A stretch of DNA of 64,000 nucleotides from Candidatus Poribacteria bacterium (lineage in GTDB: Bacteria > Poribacteria > WGA-4E > WGA-3G): NCBI GenBank assembly GCA_012270865.1, contig JAAXHL010000124.1:1-64000 (forward strand), given 5' to 3'. Shown piece by piece: positions 25,160-34,732 of the stretch (position 1 is the first letter of the stretch; each line of letters opens with the position of its first letter). The translations under genes were made by a program, and so were the position numbers. The notes under the pieces are model-generated. The model did not search any database, was not told where the DNA came from, and was given only the letters and a program-made list of their open reading frames with translations.

Positions 25160-26452
25160 CTATTCGTCTTGGGAAAGTTTGCCGTTAACGTTACTAACCG
25201 GATGACGACTAAATCCTGTCAGATAACTCCCGATCTGGTCTTGGATATCCCGTGCAGGTGTCGCAGAGCCGACGTAATGACTAATCAGGATACCGAACGC
25301 AACGACCTCACCATCTGCTGTCGTCGTGTAGCCAGCGAGTGCAGAGACACCACTCAATGTCCCCGTTTTCGCCCGCAACATCTTCTCAGCGGACATGCCT
25401 TGCATCCGACTTCTCAAAGTGCCATCAACGCCAGCAATCGGCAACGATGCCAAAAACTCTGGCATCAACTTAAAATCGTGATGCATAGAGACGAGCAATC
25501 GCGTAAGCAATTCGGCGTTGAGGAGATTGTACCGCGAGAGTCCAGAACCGTCAACGAACCGATGTACCGGTGGTTCGCCCATGATTTCTTCTAAGAATTC
25601 ATTGATAGCATCTCGCCCTTTTTGCCACGTTCCGGGTTCACCCATCACTTCAGCACCGATCGTTTTAAAGAGCAGCTCAGCGATCCAGTTATTGCTCGGT
25701 TTGTTCATTAATTTGAGGATGTCGGCGAGTGGCGGCGATACGTGTTTAGCAACCGTCTGCGCATCTAACGGCACTGTTCCAGGAACGACATCACCTATCA
25801 TCTCAATGCCTTTTTCTATAAGTTCGTTTTTCAGTAGATAACCGCATGCCAAGGCTCTGCTCCTGGTACCGGGTTCGGGTTCTATTTGTCTGATACTTAA
25901 AGCACTAATCCGAAGCGGTCTATCGTCCCACATCCATCCGGGACCTTCTCGGACAGTGTCAAGATATGTTGCGTCAACAACGATGTCGCCTTGTATTGAT
26001 TTTACGCCGGCTTCAAGCAATGTATCCACCAGTTTCATTATATCTTGAGGTTGAAGCACTGGGTCAGCTCTGCCTTTAAAATAAATGTCCCCTATCACTT
26101 GTGTATCCGCGTCCGCATCAACATAGAGGGTCGTTTCAAACCGGTAGTCTGGTCCCAATCTTGCTAAGGCAGTTGCTGCCGTGAAAAGTTTTGTTGTAGA
26201 GGCGGGATGGTGTAGTTTACGCGGATTCTTTTCATATAATACCTCTCCATTCCTCACAGCGACAACTTTTATACCGACGCTTGCGGTGGTGAACAACGTC
26301 TCTTGCAAAACGGTATCAATATCGGTATGTAATTTTTCAAGTGTATCTACAGGTGCTGCTGGGGGTTGCGTCTCAACGGGTTTCGTTGTAAATATTCCGC
26401 AACTTGAGAACAGCAAGGCACTGCAGACAAGCAAAATAGTATAGGTTTTCAT
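25160..26452 (-). CDS. dacB: D-alanyl-D-alanine carboxypeptidase/endopeptidase, PBP4 type (S13)
   Basis: 430 aa. Lipoprotein signal with lipobox FSSC (Cys18). Active-site triad: Ser85-x-x-Lys88 (ASTTK), SNN in NKPSNNWIAE and KTG in LRAKTGTLSGVSALAGY. It trims or cuts cross-linked murein peptides in the periplasm. It lacks part of the large insert present in E. coli PBP4, as many bacterial DacB proteins of ~430-480 aa do. It is divergent from cimA. Confidence 0.92.
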   Translation of the reverse strand: MKTYTILLVCSALLFSSCGIFTTKPVETQPPAAPVDTLEKLHTDIDTVLQETLFTTASVGIKVVAVRNGEVLYEKNPRKLHHPASTTKLFTAATALARLGPDYRFETTLYVDADADTQVIGDIYFKGRADPVLQPQDIMKLVDTLLEAGVKSIQGDIVVDATYLDTVREGPGWMWDDRPLRISALSIRQIEPEPGTRSRALACGYLLKNELIEKGIEMIGDVVPGTVPLDAQTVAKHVSPPLADILKLMNKPSNNWIAELLFKTIGAEVMGEPGTWQKGRDAINEFLEEIMGEPPVHRFVDGSGLSRYNLLNAELLTRLLVSMHHDFKLMPEFLASLPIAGVDGTLRSRMQGMSAEKMLRAKTGTLSGVSALAGYTTTADGEVVAFGILISHYVGSATPARDIQDQIGSYLTGFSRHPVSNVNGKLSQDE

Positions 26453-26786
26453 GATTGTTATTCTAAAATCCTAAAATATGTGAATATGAATAGACTTTAT
26501 TCTAAATCATAGCACAATTTCACAGATTATGAAAGAAAAACAGAGGCTTTCAGTTTTCGGTAATCGGTCTCCACCTGCAGTTAGTCATCAGGAAGCGTCG
26601 GGAGCAGAGTTCATTCCAACGTCGAAACCACAAATGCCTTGACTTTTGCCCTAAAATGTGATAAAATTTTAGTAATAGAACGAACAGGCATTGCTAAAAG
26701 GAGACACCGATTTTTTTGGCGTTGTGGGGTGAATTTTGTCAACCCATATTTATGAAGTGTGAGCCAAAACTTGTAGTGAAAATAAC
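26453..26786. other. 334-bp divergent intergenic region between dacB and cimA
   Basis: Holds the cimA promoter (26639-26667) and a 120-nt leader before the cimA ATG. A fragment resembling the dispersed CAGTT-TCAGT type repeat lies at 26548-26590. No open frame with an RBS was seen. Confidence 0.6.
26639..26667 (+). promoter_or_regulatory. Promoter of cimA
   Basis: TTGACT (26639-26644), 17-nt spacer, TAAAAT (26662-26667). The transcript would carry a ~115-nt leader, long enough for a regulatory structure, though none was recognised. Confidence 0.65.
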
Positions 26787-28367
26787 ATGGTTGAATTTTA
26801 CGATACGACACTCAGGGATGGCAGTCAGGCAGAAGGCGTTGCGTTTTCTGTTGAAGATAAACTCATCATCATAGAGGCACTCGATAAGTTAGGCATCCGC
26901 TATATTGAGGGTGGTTATCCGGGTTCTAATCCGAAAGACATAGAATTTTTCAAGCGTGCAAAAGGGATGGCACTCGAAACAGCGACGATCGTGCCGTTTG
27001 GTAGCACACGCTATCCGACTTACACGGCTGATACCGATCCGAATTTGGCAGCCCTGCTGGATACGGGCGCAAGGACTGTCACGATCTTTGGGAAAACTTG
27101 GCGGCTCCACGCGACCGATGTGCTTCGTGTGACGGCAGAAGAGAACTTGGAATTAATTGAGAGTTCCGTCCGCTATCTTGTTGAGAACGGTCGTGAGGTC
27201 ATTTACGATGCCGAGCATTTTTTTGACGGCTATGCCGATGATGCTGCGTATGCGATAGAAACGCTGAGTGCCGCTGCTGCAGGTGGCGCGAGTTGCCTTG
27301 TCCTTTGTGATACCAACGGTGGTAGATTACCGTTAGAGGTTCAGGAAGGCGTTGAAGTTGTCCTCTCCGAGTTAGCGTTGCCGGTTGGCATTCACACACA
27401 CAACGATGCAGGGATGGGCGCGGCAAACGCCGTATTGGCTGTGCAAGCCGGGGCAACCCACGTACAAGGCACGTTCAACGGCTATGGAGAACGGTGTGGC
27501 AATGCGAATCTCGCCTCTATTATTCCGACAATCCAACTCAAACTTGAGATGCAGTGCCTCAGCGATACGCAGCTGCAGTCACTCACAAGGGTCTCACGCC
27601 TTATCAGTGAATTGGCGAACCTCCCGCACGATGAACGGCAACCGTATGTCGGACGTTCCGCTTTTGCCCATAAAGGCGGTTTACATACCGACGCAATCCG
27701 TAAGAATCGGCTCACTTATGAACACATCGTGCCGGAAACGGTCGGTAATACACAACGGATTCTCGTCTCCGATCAAGCGGGACGCGGCACCATCATGAAG
27801 AAAATCGAGAAAGAGTATCCGAATTACGACAAGAACTCGCCACAAGTGTTAGAACTCTTCAAACGCCTCAAGGAAGCCGAGCAAGACGGCTATCAATACG
27901 AAGCTGCTGAAGCATCGTTTGAACTTTTGACGCATAAGGTGTTTAACGGGTATCAATCCTTCTTTGATCCAGTCGGTTTTCGTGTGATTATAGAACAGTT
28001 CACCGATTTCGCGATGCGTTCCGAAGCAACTGTGAAGGTCACAACACCAGACGGTCTAACAGCACATACCGCTGCTGATGGCGACGGTCCCGTCAACGCT
28101 CTTGATACGGCACTCCGAAAAGCACTTGAACAGTTCTATCCTGCTTTGCAGACAGTTCGACTCATAGATTACAAAGTCCGCGTATTAGATACCAAAGCCG
28201 GTACAGGTTCTAAAGTCAGGGTGCTGATTGAAGCGAGTGATGGCGAACAGAATTGGAGAACCGTCGGTGTCTCAGAGAATATCATCTCCGCGAGTTGCGA
28301 AGCACTCATAGATAGTTTTGAATACAAACTCTATATGGATAAGAGTTCCCCACGTAAACCAGAATAA
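26787..28367 (+). CDS. cimA: (R)-citramalate synthase
   Basis: 526 aa cytoplasmic enzyme that condenses pyruvate and acetyl-CoA to citramalate, the first step of the threonine-independent route to isoleucine. DRE-TIM barrel: FYDTTLRDGSQAEG (4-17, DTTLRDG with the metal Asp), YIEGGYPGSNPKD and the metal ligands HTHNDAGMGAANA. The C-terminal regulatory LeuA_dimer domain is present (from about 400, VRLIDYKVRVLDTKAGT). The length and the GGYPGSNPKD signature separate it from 2-isopropylmalate synthase. Confidence 0.95.
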   Translation: MVEFYDTTLRDGSQAEGVAFSVEDKLIIIEALDKLGIRYIEGGYPGSNPKDIEFFKRAKGMALETATIVPFGSTRYPTYTADTDPNLAALLDTGARTVTIFGKTWRLHATDVLRVTAEENLELIESSVRYLVENGREVIYDAEHFFDGYADDAAYAIETLSAAAAGGASCLVLCDTNGGRLPLEVQEGVEVVLSELALPVGIHTHNDAGMGAANAVLAVQAGATHVQGTFNGYGERCGNANLASIIPTIQLKLEMQCLSDTQLQSLTRVSRLISELANLPHDERQPYVGRSAFAHKGGLHTDAIRKNRLTYEHIVPETVGNTQRILVSDQAGRGTIMKKIEKEYPNYDKNSPQVLELFKRLKEAEQDGYQYEAAEASFELLTHKVFNGYQSFFDPVGFRVIIEQFTDFAMRSEATVKVTTPDGLTAHTAADGDGPVNALDTALRKALEQFYPALQTVRLIDYKVRVLDTKAGTGSKVRVLIEASDGEQNWRTVGVSENIISASCEALIDSFEYKLYMDKSSPRKPE

Positions 28368-28481
28368 TTGTGCGATAAACATGTCTCCAGTCACAAATAC
28401 TGTTCATAACACGTAGACTTCGCAACTAACAACACATCCCGGATCGGCACCGGTAAAGCACACCTACCGATTGGAGCAGAC

Positions 28482-29090
28482 ATGACACATTTAAACACAA
28501 TCGAGAAAGCGGCACAGAAACTCATCGCGCTTTGCCAGAAAGAGAAACAGACGAAAGCCGATAAGGAAAAGATGCTTGAGATACAGGCAGAGATCTTGGA
28601 AAGCATAGAGAACCTTGCCGAATGCGAACTCTGCGGTGCTATCAGTGAAGTGATTGTAACAATGACTTTGGCTGATGTTACAGCGAAGTTGTGTAAAGCG
28701 TGTGGTGTTAAATCGCTGGAGGCGGGGAAAATTCAGTCTTCTAAGCAGAAAACGTCTCGAAAGCGGACCCGTCGTAAAACTTCAGCAGCGAAACCGAAAC
28801 CTCAAACTATAAGTAGCCGTTCCAAGCGCGAAGTAGCCGCAGAAGAACCAGAAACCCCTGCCATGCTACACACCCGTGTTGAATCCGAAACCGGTATCAA
28901 GAAAACCGACATCAAACGTCTCCATAAGATTATTCAAGACATCGTTGCACCGATGAGTCCTGAACATACACTGACGTATGTGCAACGTGAAGCAGAGATT
29001 GCGAAAATAAAGGTGGAGGTGGGTGCCTTAGAGAAGGCGGTCTCACTCCTGAGCGACGACAGCAGTTCACAAACAGCATCTGCGGTTTAG
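28482..29090 (+). CDS. Putative zinc-ribbon protein with basic linker
   Basis: 202 aa, family not recognised. A helical N-terminus (1-45) is followed by four cysteines in CELC (48-51) and CKAC (71-74) pairs 19 residues apart, a zinc-ribbon spacing. A Lys/Arg/Ser-rich linker (about 85-125, KTSRKRTRRK) could bind nucleic acid. A helical C-terminal part follows. RBS GGAGCAG before ATG 28482. Its end overlaps the convergent epimerase gene by 4 bp. Confidence 0.65.
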   Translation: MTHLNTIEKAAQKLIALCQKEKQTKADKEKMLEIQAEILESIENLAECELCGAISEVIVTMTLADVTAKLCKACGVKSLEAGKIQSSKQKTSRKRTRRKTSAAKPKPQTISSRSKREVAAEEPETPAMLHTRVESETGIKKTDIKRLHKIIQDIVAPMSPEHTLTYVQREAEIAKIKVEVGALEKAVSLLSDDSSSQTASAV

Positions 29091-30058
29091 CCTGTGTGGA
29101 TGTTTTTTGCCCATTCCCGGTTCGCCTGATACCACTCCACGAGTGCCGTTATGCCTTCCCGAAAAGTGACCTGTGGTCGCCAGTCTAAAAGTTTTTCCGC
29201 TTTTCGGATATCCGCCCACGTGGCGCGGACATCTGCCGGATGAAACGGTTGATGTGAAAGTTCCGCCTCCTTACCAACGAGTCCCTCTATTAATCGAATC
29301 GTATCAATTAGTACGATGGGACTGTCCGAACCGAGATTGATGACCTCATAATTGAGCGGTTTCAGTCCTGCTATCACACCACGGGCAATATCTTCAAGAT
29401 AGGTATAGTCCCGCGAGGACTGTTTACCATCGCCATAGACAATAACAGGCTTCCCTTCGCTAATCCACTGGACAAAACGAAACGCGCTCATATCCGGTCT
29501 ACCGGCGGGTCCGTAGACGGTGAAGAAACGGAAGATTGTCACGTCAATGCCGTAGAGGTGGTGGTAGCTATGACAAAGCGATTCGGCACCTTTTTTTGAA
29601 GCGGCGTAGGGGGATAACGGCCCGTCTGTGTTTGCTTCTTCGCTGAAAGGGAGTTCGTTATTCGCACCGTAGAGGCTTGATGTTGAAGCCAACACGAATT
29701 TCTGGACATCAAACTCGCGGCACAATTCCAATAGATTCAGCGTTCCCGTCACATTCGTATCAACATAGACCCACGGATTTTCAACAGACTGCCGCACACC
29801 GGCGCGCGCGGCGAGATTAATCACTGCGTCATAAGAGGTATTGAATAGTTTCTGTAACCCTGTTCGATCACAGATGTTGGTACGGTGAAATTGGAAATTC
29901 GGGGTGCCTTCGAGCTGCTGAAGTCTCCACTGCTTGACTTGTGTATCGTAGGCGGTGTTTATGTTATCAATCCCAATGACAGTATGCCCCATCTCCAGCA
30001 AGAATTCCGTCACTTTCCATCCGATAAACCCGGCACAACCGGTAACGAGGTATTGCAT
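29087..30058 (-). CDS. NAD-dependent sugar-nucleotide epimerase (UDP-glucuronate 4-epimerase-like)
   Basis: 323 aa extended SDR. NAD motif GCAGFIGW (7-14), ASTSSLYG with the catalytic Ser/Thr, and Tyr-x3-Lys in SPYAASKKGAES. FFTVYGPAGRPDMS and the following AFRFVQWISEGKPVIVYGDG are typical of UDP-glucuronate 4-epimerases. It would supply a nucleotide sugar for surface glycans; the exact sugar is not fixed. Confidence 0.9.
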   Translation of the reverse strand: MQYLVTGCAGFIGWKVTEFLLEMGHTVIGIDNINTAYDTQVKQWRLQQLEGTPNFQFHRTNICDRTGLQKLFNTSYDAVINLAARAGVRQSVENPWVYVDTNVTGTLNLLELCREFDVQKFVLASTSSLYGANNELPFSEEANTDGPLSPYAASKKGAESLCHSYHHLYGIDVTIFRFFTVYGPAGRPDMSAFRFVQWISEGKPVIVYGDGKQSSRDYTYLEDIARGVIAGLKPLNYEVINLGSDSPIVLIDTIRLIEGLVGKEAELSHQPFHPADVRATWADIRKAEKLLDWRPQVTFREGITALVEWYQANREWAKNIHTG

Positions 30059-30086
30059 AAATTATCTCTGTCATCCTTTCGACAAA

Positions 30087-31145
30087 CTAAAACTCACAAC
30101 TCGTCTTAAACGCTCTAAAACGCTCTTCAAACATAGAAATCGCCATTTTTGACAGTTCATACCGCGTTTGGGTGTCTGTCTCTAATTTCAGCAGCTCAGC
30201 TTCGTGCTGTGAGGTCAGCGTGTCGATCTCTTCAACTTCCATTTTCAACGCTTCAACGGCATCAAGCGCGTCGGTCTCTCTGGTACATGCCGTCAATAGT
30301 TCGTGATAAAGTGCTACGCCATTATCAAGTTTTTTGAAGTCTTTCCGGATTCGATTCAATACGCTACGATAATCCTCTGGTACCGTCGGACTTTCCGTTT
30401 CAACTAACGTTTTGAGGGTGGTGTCGAATTGTGTCAACTCAAGTTGCTTCTCCGACCAGAGAATTTTCTGTGCGACACCATCTATACTATCATTGTTCAT
30501 AACAGGTGCCTGCTTCTGTAGATTATCGTGGAGTTGTGTCTCCAATTCGGTTAGACCGGTTTGGAATGCCTTGATACGTGCCTTGAATTCTTCGGCATAC
30601 GTGCGGATTTCGGGGATTTTCTCGTGAAGCACTTCGTGCTTCTCTTTCAACTTATGGACCTTCAAGACATACGTGGGGTAGTGCACCTTCAAGTTTTGAG
30701 CAAGTTCCCGGACGGTTTGCAATTCCCTTTTGGTGAGCGGTCTAATGGGTTTGCCCTCAATCGTTCCCATAAGTCCATAAGCAGCAACAGAGAAACCGAG
30801 GATAGTTAGAATCAACGCTAAAAAGTGAAATAGCGAATCATCCCCTGCTGTGACCATGGCGAGCAATCCGAATCCGCCGACAAGTAGACCGACAACGAGC
30901 GGAAAGACTGGACTGGACAAATAGTCTTCAGCGGTTTTTCCGACAAACCACCTGCCTTTTCCATACATGGCGTAGGTGCCATATAGTACGACATAGACAC
31001 CGCAAAGAGATAGAATCACCATTAAGATAGAGAAAAATAAGTTGGGCACTACACGCATCGCAAATAAACCGCACCCAATAAGCAGCAAACCTGCAACGAT
31101 TGAGAAGATTGGACTGGACAGGTAGTTTTCTATTTTGGATTTCAT
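30087..31145 (-). CDS. Membrane protein with two duplicated TM hairpins and a coiled-coil domain
   Basis: 352 aa. Two repeated units at the N-terminus, ENYLSSPIFSIVAGLLLIGCG (6-26) and EDYLSSPVFPLVVGLLVGGFG (about 73-93), each followed by a second hydrophobic helix, give four spans. The remaining ~220 residues are charged and helical with heptad-like runs (HKLKEKHEVLHEKIPEIRTY; ALKMEVEEIDTLTSQHEAEL), probably a cytoplasmic coiled coil. Function unknown. It lies 28 bp upstream of the epimerase gene. Confidence 0.7.
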   Translation of the reverse strand: MKSKIENYLSSPIFSIVAGLLLIGCGLFAMRVVPNLFFSILMVILSLCGVYVVLYGTYAMYGKGRWFVGKTAEDYLSSPVFPLVVGLLVGGFGLLAMVTAGDDSLFHFLALILTILGFSVAAYGLMGTIEGKPIRPLTKRELQTVRELAQNLKVHYPTYVLKVHKLKEKHEVLHEKIPEIRTYAEEFKARIKAFQTGLTELETQLHDNLQKQAPVMNNDSIDGVAQKILWSEKQLELTQFDTTLKTLVETESPTVPEDYRSVLNRIRKDFKKLDNGVALYHELLTACTRETDALDAVEALKMEVEEIDTLTSQHEAELLKLETDTQTRYELSKMAISMFEERFRAFKTSCEF

Positions 31146-31238
31146 AGGTATATTTTCTCCTATCCGGATCGGTTGTGTACGTTGAATTCTGATCTACAAT
31201 AAGGGTAGATTGTTACCGCGATCTATATTCACAATGGA

Positions 31239-31796
31239 TTACTCCGCATCAGCTGTTTCAGTCACTGTCAACAGTTTGTCAATCTCTTTTTTCAACTCGG
31301 TATAAACTTCTAATTTGAAATTCGATTTTCGGTGGAATACGATAGTGCCTTTCTGTGAGATGAGGTAAAGCACCGGTTTCTCTTTTTCCGTCTGATACTG
31401 TTTATGTACCGTCCCTTTCCAATCGAGTAAGAACTTCACAGGCGGCGGATTTTTCTTGAGTTGACCTCTGATAAACCCTTTCGGTATAAACCCCGGAACG
31501 CTCCGCATATCAGCGATGATATAGGCAGTAACTTGTTTGTTTTCTCGGTAATCCTTCTGGAACGCCTCTGCCCATTTGTCATCCTCTTTCCGAATTTTTC
31601 GGTTCCCGAGAATTAGGAAGACCACTTTACCGCGTAGTTTCTTCAGGTTGTGTTCCTTTTCTTCAGGGTCTTGGAGGGTCCAATCCGGTGCAATGTCGCC
31701 GACTTTTGGGGGTGTCGATTCAGCCTTTTCATCGGCGAAACTCGCGAGCATCCCGAAGAAGGCGATACCGATAATAACAGTGATATACAATCTCAT
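31239..31796 (-). CDS. Exported thioredoxin-fold protein without a CxxC motif
   Basis: About 185 aa from ATG 31796, chosen over 31856 because GGAGAAG lies 6 nt before it and the signal peptide (MRLYITVIIGIAFFGMLASF) starts there. The mature part begins PKVGDIAPDWTLQDPEEKEH, the AhpC-TSA/redoxin opening, then LRGKVVFLILGNRK, where redoxins have the Cys pair. Here both Cys are absent, so it is unlikely to be a reductase. Ends with a Glu/Ala-rich tail. Confidence 0.72.
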   Translation of the reverse strand: MRLYITVIIGIAFFGMLASFADEKAESTPPKVGDIAPDWTLQDPEEKEHNLKKLRGKVVFLILGNRKIRKEDDKWAEAFQKDYRENKQVTAYIIADMRSVPGFIPKGFIRGQLKKNPPPVKFLLDWKGTVHKQYQTEKEKPVLYLISQKGTIVFHRKSNFKLEVYTELKKEIDKLLTVTETADAE

Positions 31797-31864
31797 GATA
31801 CTTCTCCATCCGCCCCGTGTGTTACCTATCCACATTCTAACATAGATTTCTAACAATTGTCAAG

Positions 31865-31893
31865 TTGACTTTTTAGCGGAAACCTGCTATTCT
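31865..31893 (+). promoter_or_regulatory. Promoter of the 31945-35482 gene series
   Basis: TTGACT (31865-31870), 17-nt spacer, TATTCT (31888-31893), 51 nt before the ATG at 31945. Genes that follow overlap or nearly touch (32643, 33902, 34733). Confidence 0.55.
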
Positions 31894-31944
31894 ATTAAAC
31901 AAATAAATCGTCGTAATAATATTTTTGACCGATCGGGGTCGCGT

Positions 31945-32646
31945 ATGAACGCTGAACGCACTGTCCCAACACTTTTAAATCAGATACGGGAGGAACTCCT
32001 TCCGCATATTGCGCGTTCGTCGGAAATCCAGACGGTTGAGAACCTGCAACGCTTTCGGAGTCAGCTTCACAGTCTCCATTATTACTGTGTTCGCGCACAG
32101 ATTCCCGACACCGTTTGCAATCGCGTGGAGGTCTTGCTGTCAACGAGTGCCGATTATTGGCGACTTATCGCAGAAAATGAAGTGGTGTTGACAAATTTGA
32201 AAGATTTTAGGCGCGTTCGCACCTTCTCAGCAGAAGCAGAAGGCATAACAAACTTAGAAGAACTGCTCTCCGGCGAGGACACGCTTCGCGATGTGATTAT
32301 CAACAGTATCGCCTTTATGCTCAATTGGAAGGCGAATACCATCTGGGTAGATTCCGCGAAGAAGGCGCGCACCGCAATGGCAAAAAATTATATGCTCGAA
32401 ATTCAGGACCGCTTATGGCAGTTTATCAAGGAGAGTACCCCAGAGACAGAAGCCGACGATTTGGAGAAAGCCGAACAGGTTCGTGATCGCGCCGACAAAT
32501 TGCTCGCCGTGATTTACGCCAGCGACCTGCCAACAGAAGCACAAGTTACCCTGCTGATGCAAATCTATACACTCCTGCTACGGCTGCAACTCGGTCAACT
32601 CATCCTCCGATTAGAATCCCTTCAGGAGGAAACCGCAGACGCATGA
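31945..32646 (+). CDS. All-helical protein of unknown function
   Basis: 233 aa, predicted soluble and almost entirely helical (LLNQIREELLPHIARS; LRDVIINSIAFMLNWKANTI; LLMQIYTLLLRLQLGQLILR). No known motif. Its stop overlaps the ATG of the next gene (ATGA at 32643), so the two are translationally coupled. Confidence 0.65.
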   Translation: MNAERTVPTLLNQIREELLPHIARSSEIQTVENLQRFRSQLHSLHYYCVRAQIPDTVCNRVEVLLSTSADYWRLIAENEVVLTNLKDFRRVRTFSAEAEGITNLEELLSGEDTLRDVIINSIAFMLNWKANTIWVDSAKKARTAMAKNYMLEIQDRLWQFIKESTPETEADDLEKAEQVRDRADKLLAVIYASDLPTEAQVTLLMQIYTLLLRLQLGQLILRLESLQEETADA

Positions 32647-33890
32647 AAACACGCCTTTTTGACGTACTTTGCCATACTATCGGAGAGATCATAACCTTCA
32701 GCACACTCCTTCTACTTCTGTTTAGTAGCGTTCTCGCCGCTGATGTGCCGATGTCCGACGCTGAACTTTTGCCCGGAAAGGAAGTCCGTATCACTGCCCC
32801 AAAAACAGAGAAAACTTTTCTGGTTTACGTTCCCGTTGATTACACCGACAAACGTCCGTTTCCGGTCCTTTTTTATTACCACGGTTACCGCGGATCAGCC
32901 ACAACGCAGATGTTCAGGCATATCACAAAAGGAGAAGGGTTTATCGTTGTCGGTATGAATTACGCAACCGACCTCTATTACAATAAACTCCTACCGACCG
33001 AAACGGCAAAGGAGAAAATCTTTTTCGATGAAGTGTTAGAACTTATTTCAACACGTCTGAATGTCGCCAAAGAATACATCTTCATGGGCGGTTATAGTCA
33101 AGGCGGGTACTCAACCACGGTTCTCGGAGAACAGTTGTTAGATCGGTTAGCGGGACGGATCGTTCTCGGTGCTGGCAGACGCGATGTGGATATGAATCCG
33201 CCACCAGCCGAACTCATCCGTGGGCATCCGGTCTTCTATGGTGCCGGAGAATTGGATGATCCACATTATCAGCGAGCGAAACGCGCAGCACAACTCTATA
33301 CGGAATGGGGTGCAGACGTGACGTTTGAGGGTTGGGAGAATGAAACACACAGTCTCTCTCCACAGTGGTCAACGAAAACCAAAATGCGGGAGTGGCTTAT
33401 CGCTTACGGACCCATGAAGCAGGTCGCCTCTGGATTTGAAAAGGCACAATCCGCTGAAAAGAACGGGAAACTCGGGGAAGCGTTCACATTTTACGCCCAA
33501 ATTGCGGAGATTTTACCGGACACGGCGTTGTGCCAGACAGCAAAGAAATCAGCGACGCACCTTGCGACGAAAGCCGAAACAGCACTTGAACAACTTAAGG
33601 ATGCGTTCGATAAGAAACCGTACGCCGAATTAACGAAAGCGTTGACGACTTTTCGGGATACGTACAGTCATAGCATATTTGCGGTGCGTGCGACACAACT
33701 GCTCAGTGAACTGTTGAATGCGAAGGCGGATGCGTTAGAGGCGCGCGCACTCGCAGCGGAAGCAGAGAACAATTATGACCGCGCACTGCAACTCTACGAA
33801 CTCTATCTCACCTATTTCCCAGAAGCCGAACGCTACACTGCCGTTCAAAAACACGTGAAAGCCTTAAAACAAAAAATCGGAGCGAAGTAA
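32643..33890 (+). CDS. Exported alpha/beta hydrolase with C-terminal helical repeats
   Basis: 415 aa. Signal peptide (about 15-33, ending VLAA). The esterase/depolymerase-like alpha/beta fold holds PFPVLFYYHGYRG (oxyanion), the nucleophile elbow GGYSQGG with Ser152, a later Asp in GAGELDDPHY and the catalytic His in ENETHSLSP. It resembles polyhydroxybutyrate-depolymerase/feruloyl-esterase-like secreted hydrolases. The region after 260 is helical and repeat-like (FEKAQSAEKNGKLGEAFTFY; AEAENNYDRALQLYELYL), probably TPRs. Confidence 0.8.
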   Translation: MKTRLFDVLCHTIGEIITFSTLLLLLFSSVLAADVPMSDAELLPGKEVRITAPKTEKTFLVYVPVDYTDKRPFPVLFYYHGYRGSATTQMFRHITKGEGFIVVGMNYATDLYYNKLLPTETAKEKIFFDEVLELISTRLNVAKEYIFMGGYSQGGYSTTVLGEQLLDRLAGRIVLGAGRRDVDMNPPPAELIRGHPVFYGAGELDDPHYQRAKRAAQLYTEWGADVTFEGWENETHSLSPQWSTKTKMREWLIAYGPMKQVASGFEKAQSAEKNGKLGEAFTFYAQIAEILPDTALCQTAKKSATHLATKAETALEQLKDAFDKKPYAELTKALTTFRDTYSHSIFAVRATQLLSELLNAKADALEARALAAEAENNYDRALQLYELYLTYFPEAERYTAVQKHVKALKQKIGAK

Positions 33891-33901
33891 AGGAGGTCTG
33901 T

Positions 33902-34693
33902 ATGTCGAAAGACCTGTTTAAGGAATTGGTTGATGTCATAGCGACACTGCGGAGCGAAAACGGTTGTCCGTGGGATCGGGAGCAGACACATGAATCGCTT
34001 AAATCTACACTCATTGAGGAGACTTACGAAACGCTCGAAGCGATTGATACTGGCGATCCGAAAAAGTTAGAAGAAGAACTCGGCGACCTTCTTCTCAACA
34101 TCATGCTCCAAGCACAGATCGCAGCAGAACACAAAAATTTTGATGTCTACGGTGTAATTGAAACATTAACAGAGAAACTGATACGCCGCCATCCGCATGT
34201 CTTTGGAGATGTTGATGTTGAGGATTCAGATGAGGTTGTGAAGAATTGGGAGGCAATCAAACGCTCAGAATCGGGCTATGAGGATAGGAAATCAGTACTT
34301 GATGGGATTCCGAACGCGCTCCCGACGCTGCTCCGCGCACAGAAAATACAGAACCGCGCAGCGTGTGTCGGTTTCGATTGGGATGAACTGACCGATGTCG
34401 TCGCTAAAGTCGAAGAAGAACTTGAGGAGGTTAAAGCGAGTATCAACGCAGATGAACCGAAGGCAACGGCAATGGAACTCGGAGATCTGCTGTTTGCGAT
34501 CGTTAATCTGTGCCGTTTTATGGAGATCCAAGCCGAGGAGACACTCAGACAGGCGAACCGGAAGTTTATGTGGCGTTTTAAGTGGATGGAAACGGAATTA
34601 GAACGCCGTGGCACGGATTTTGAAGCACACGATTTAGAAAGTTTAGACGCTCTCTGGGAAGAAGCGAAGAAAGCAGAAATCGACGCGGATTAA
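33902..34693 (+). CDS. mazG: Nucleoside triphosphate pyrophosphohydrolase
   Basis: 263 aa with two MazG domains. The first has CPWDREQTHESLK (21-33) and the EExxE..D metal sites LIEETYETLEAID and LEEELGDLLLNIMLQAQIA. The second contains VEEELEEVKASINADEP and MELGDLLFAIVNLCRF. It hydrolyses non-canonical or surplus (d)NTPs to monophosphates in the cytoplasm. RBS AAAGGAGG immediately upstream. The length fits E. coli-type MazG. Confidence 0.95.
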   Translation: MSKDLFKELVDVIATLRSENGCPWDREQTHESLKSTLIEETYETLEAIDTGDPKKLEEELGDLLLNIMLQAQIAAEHKNFDVYGVIETLTEKLIRRHPHVFGDVDVEDSDEVVKNWEAIKRSESGYEDRKSVLDGIPNALPTLLRAQKIQNRAACVGFDWDELTDVVAKVEEELEEVKASINADEPKATAMELGDLLFAIVNLCRFMEIQAEETLRQANRKFMWRFKWMETELERRGTDFEAHDLESLDALWEEAKKAEIDAD

Positions 34694-34732
34694 TTTGCCT
34701 AAACCCACGCCTTTTGACACAGGTGAACGATC

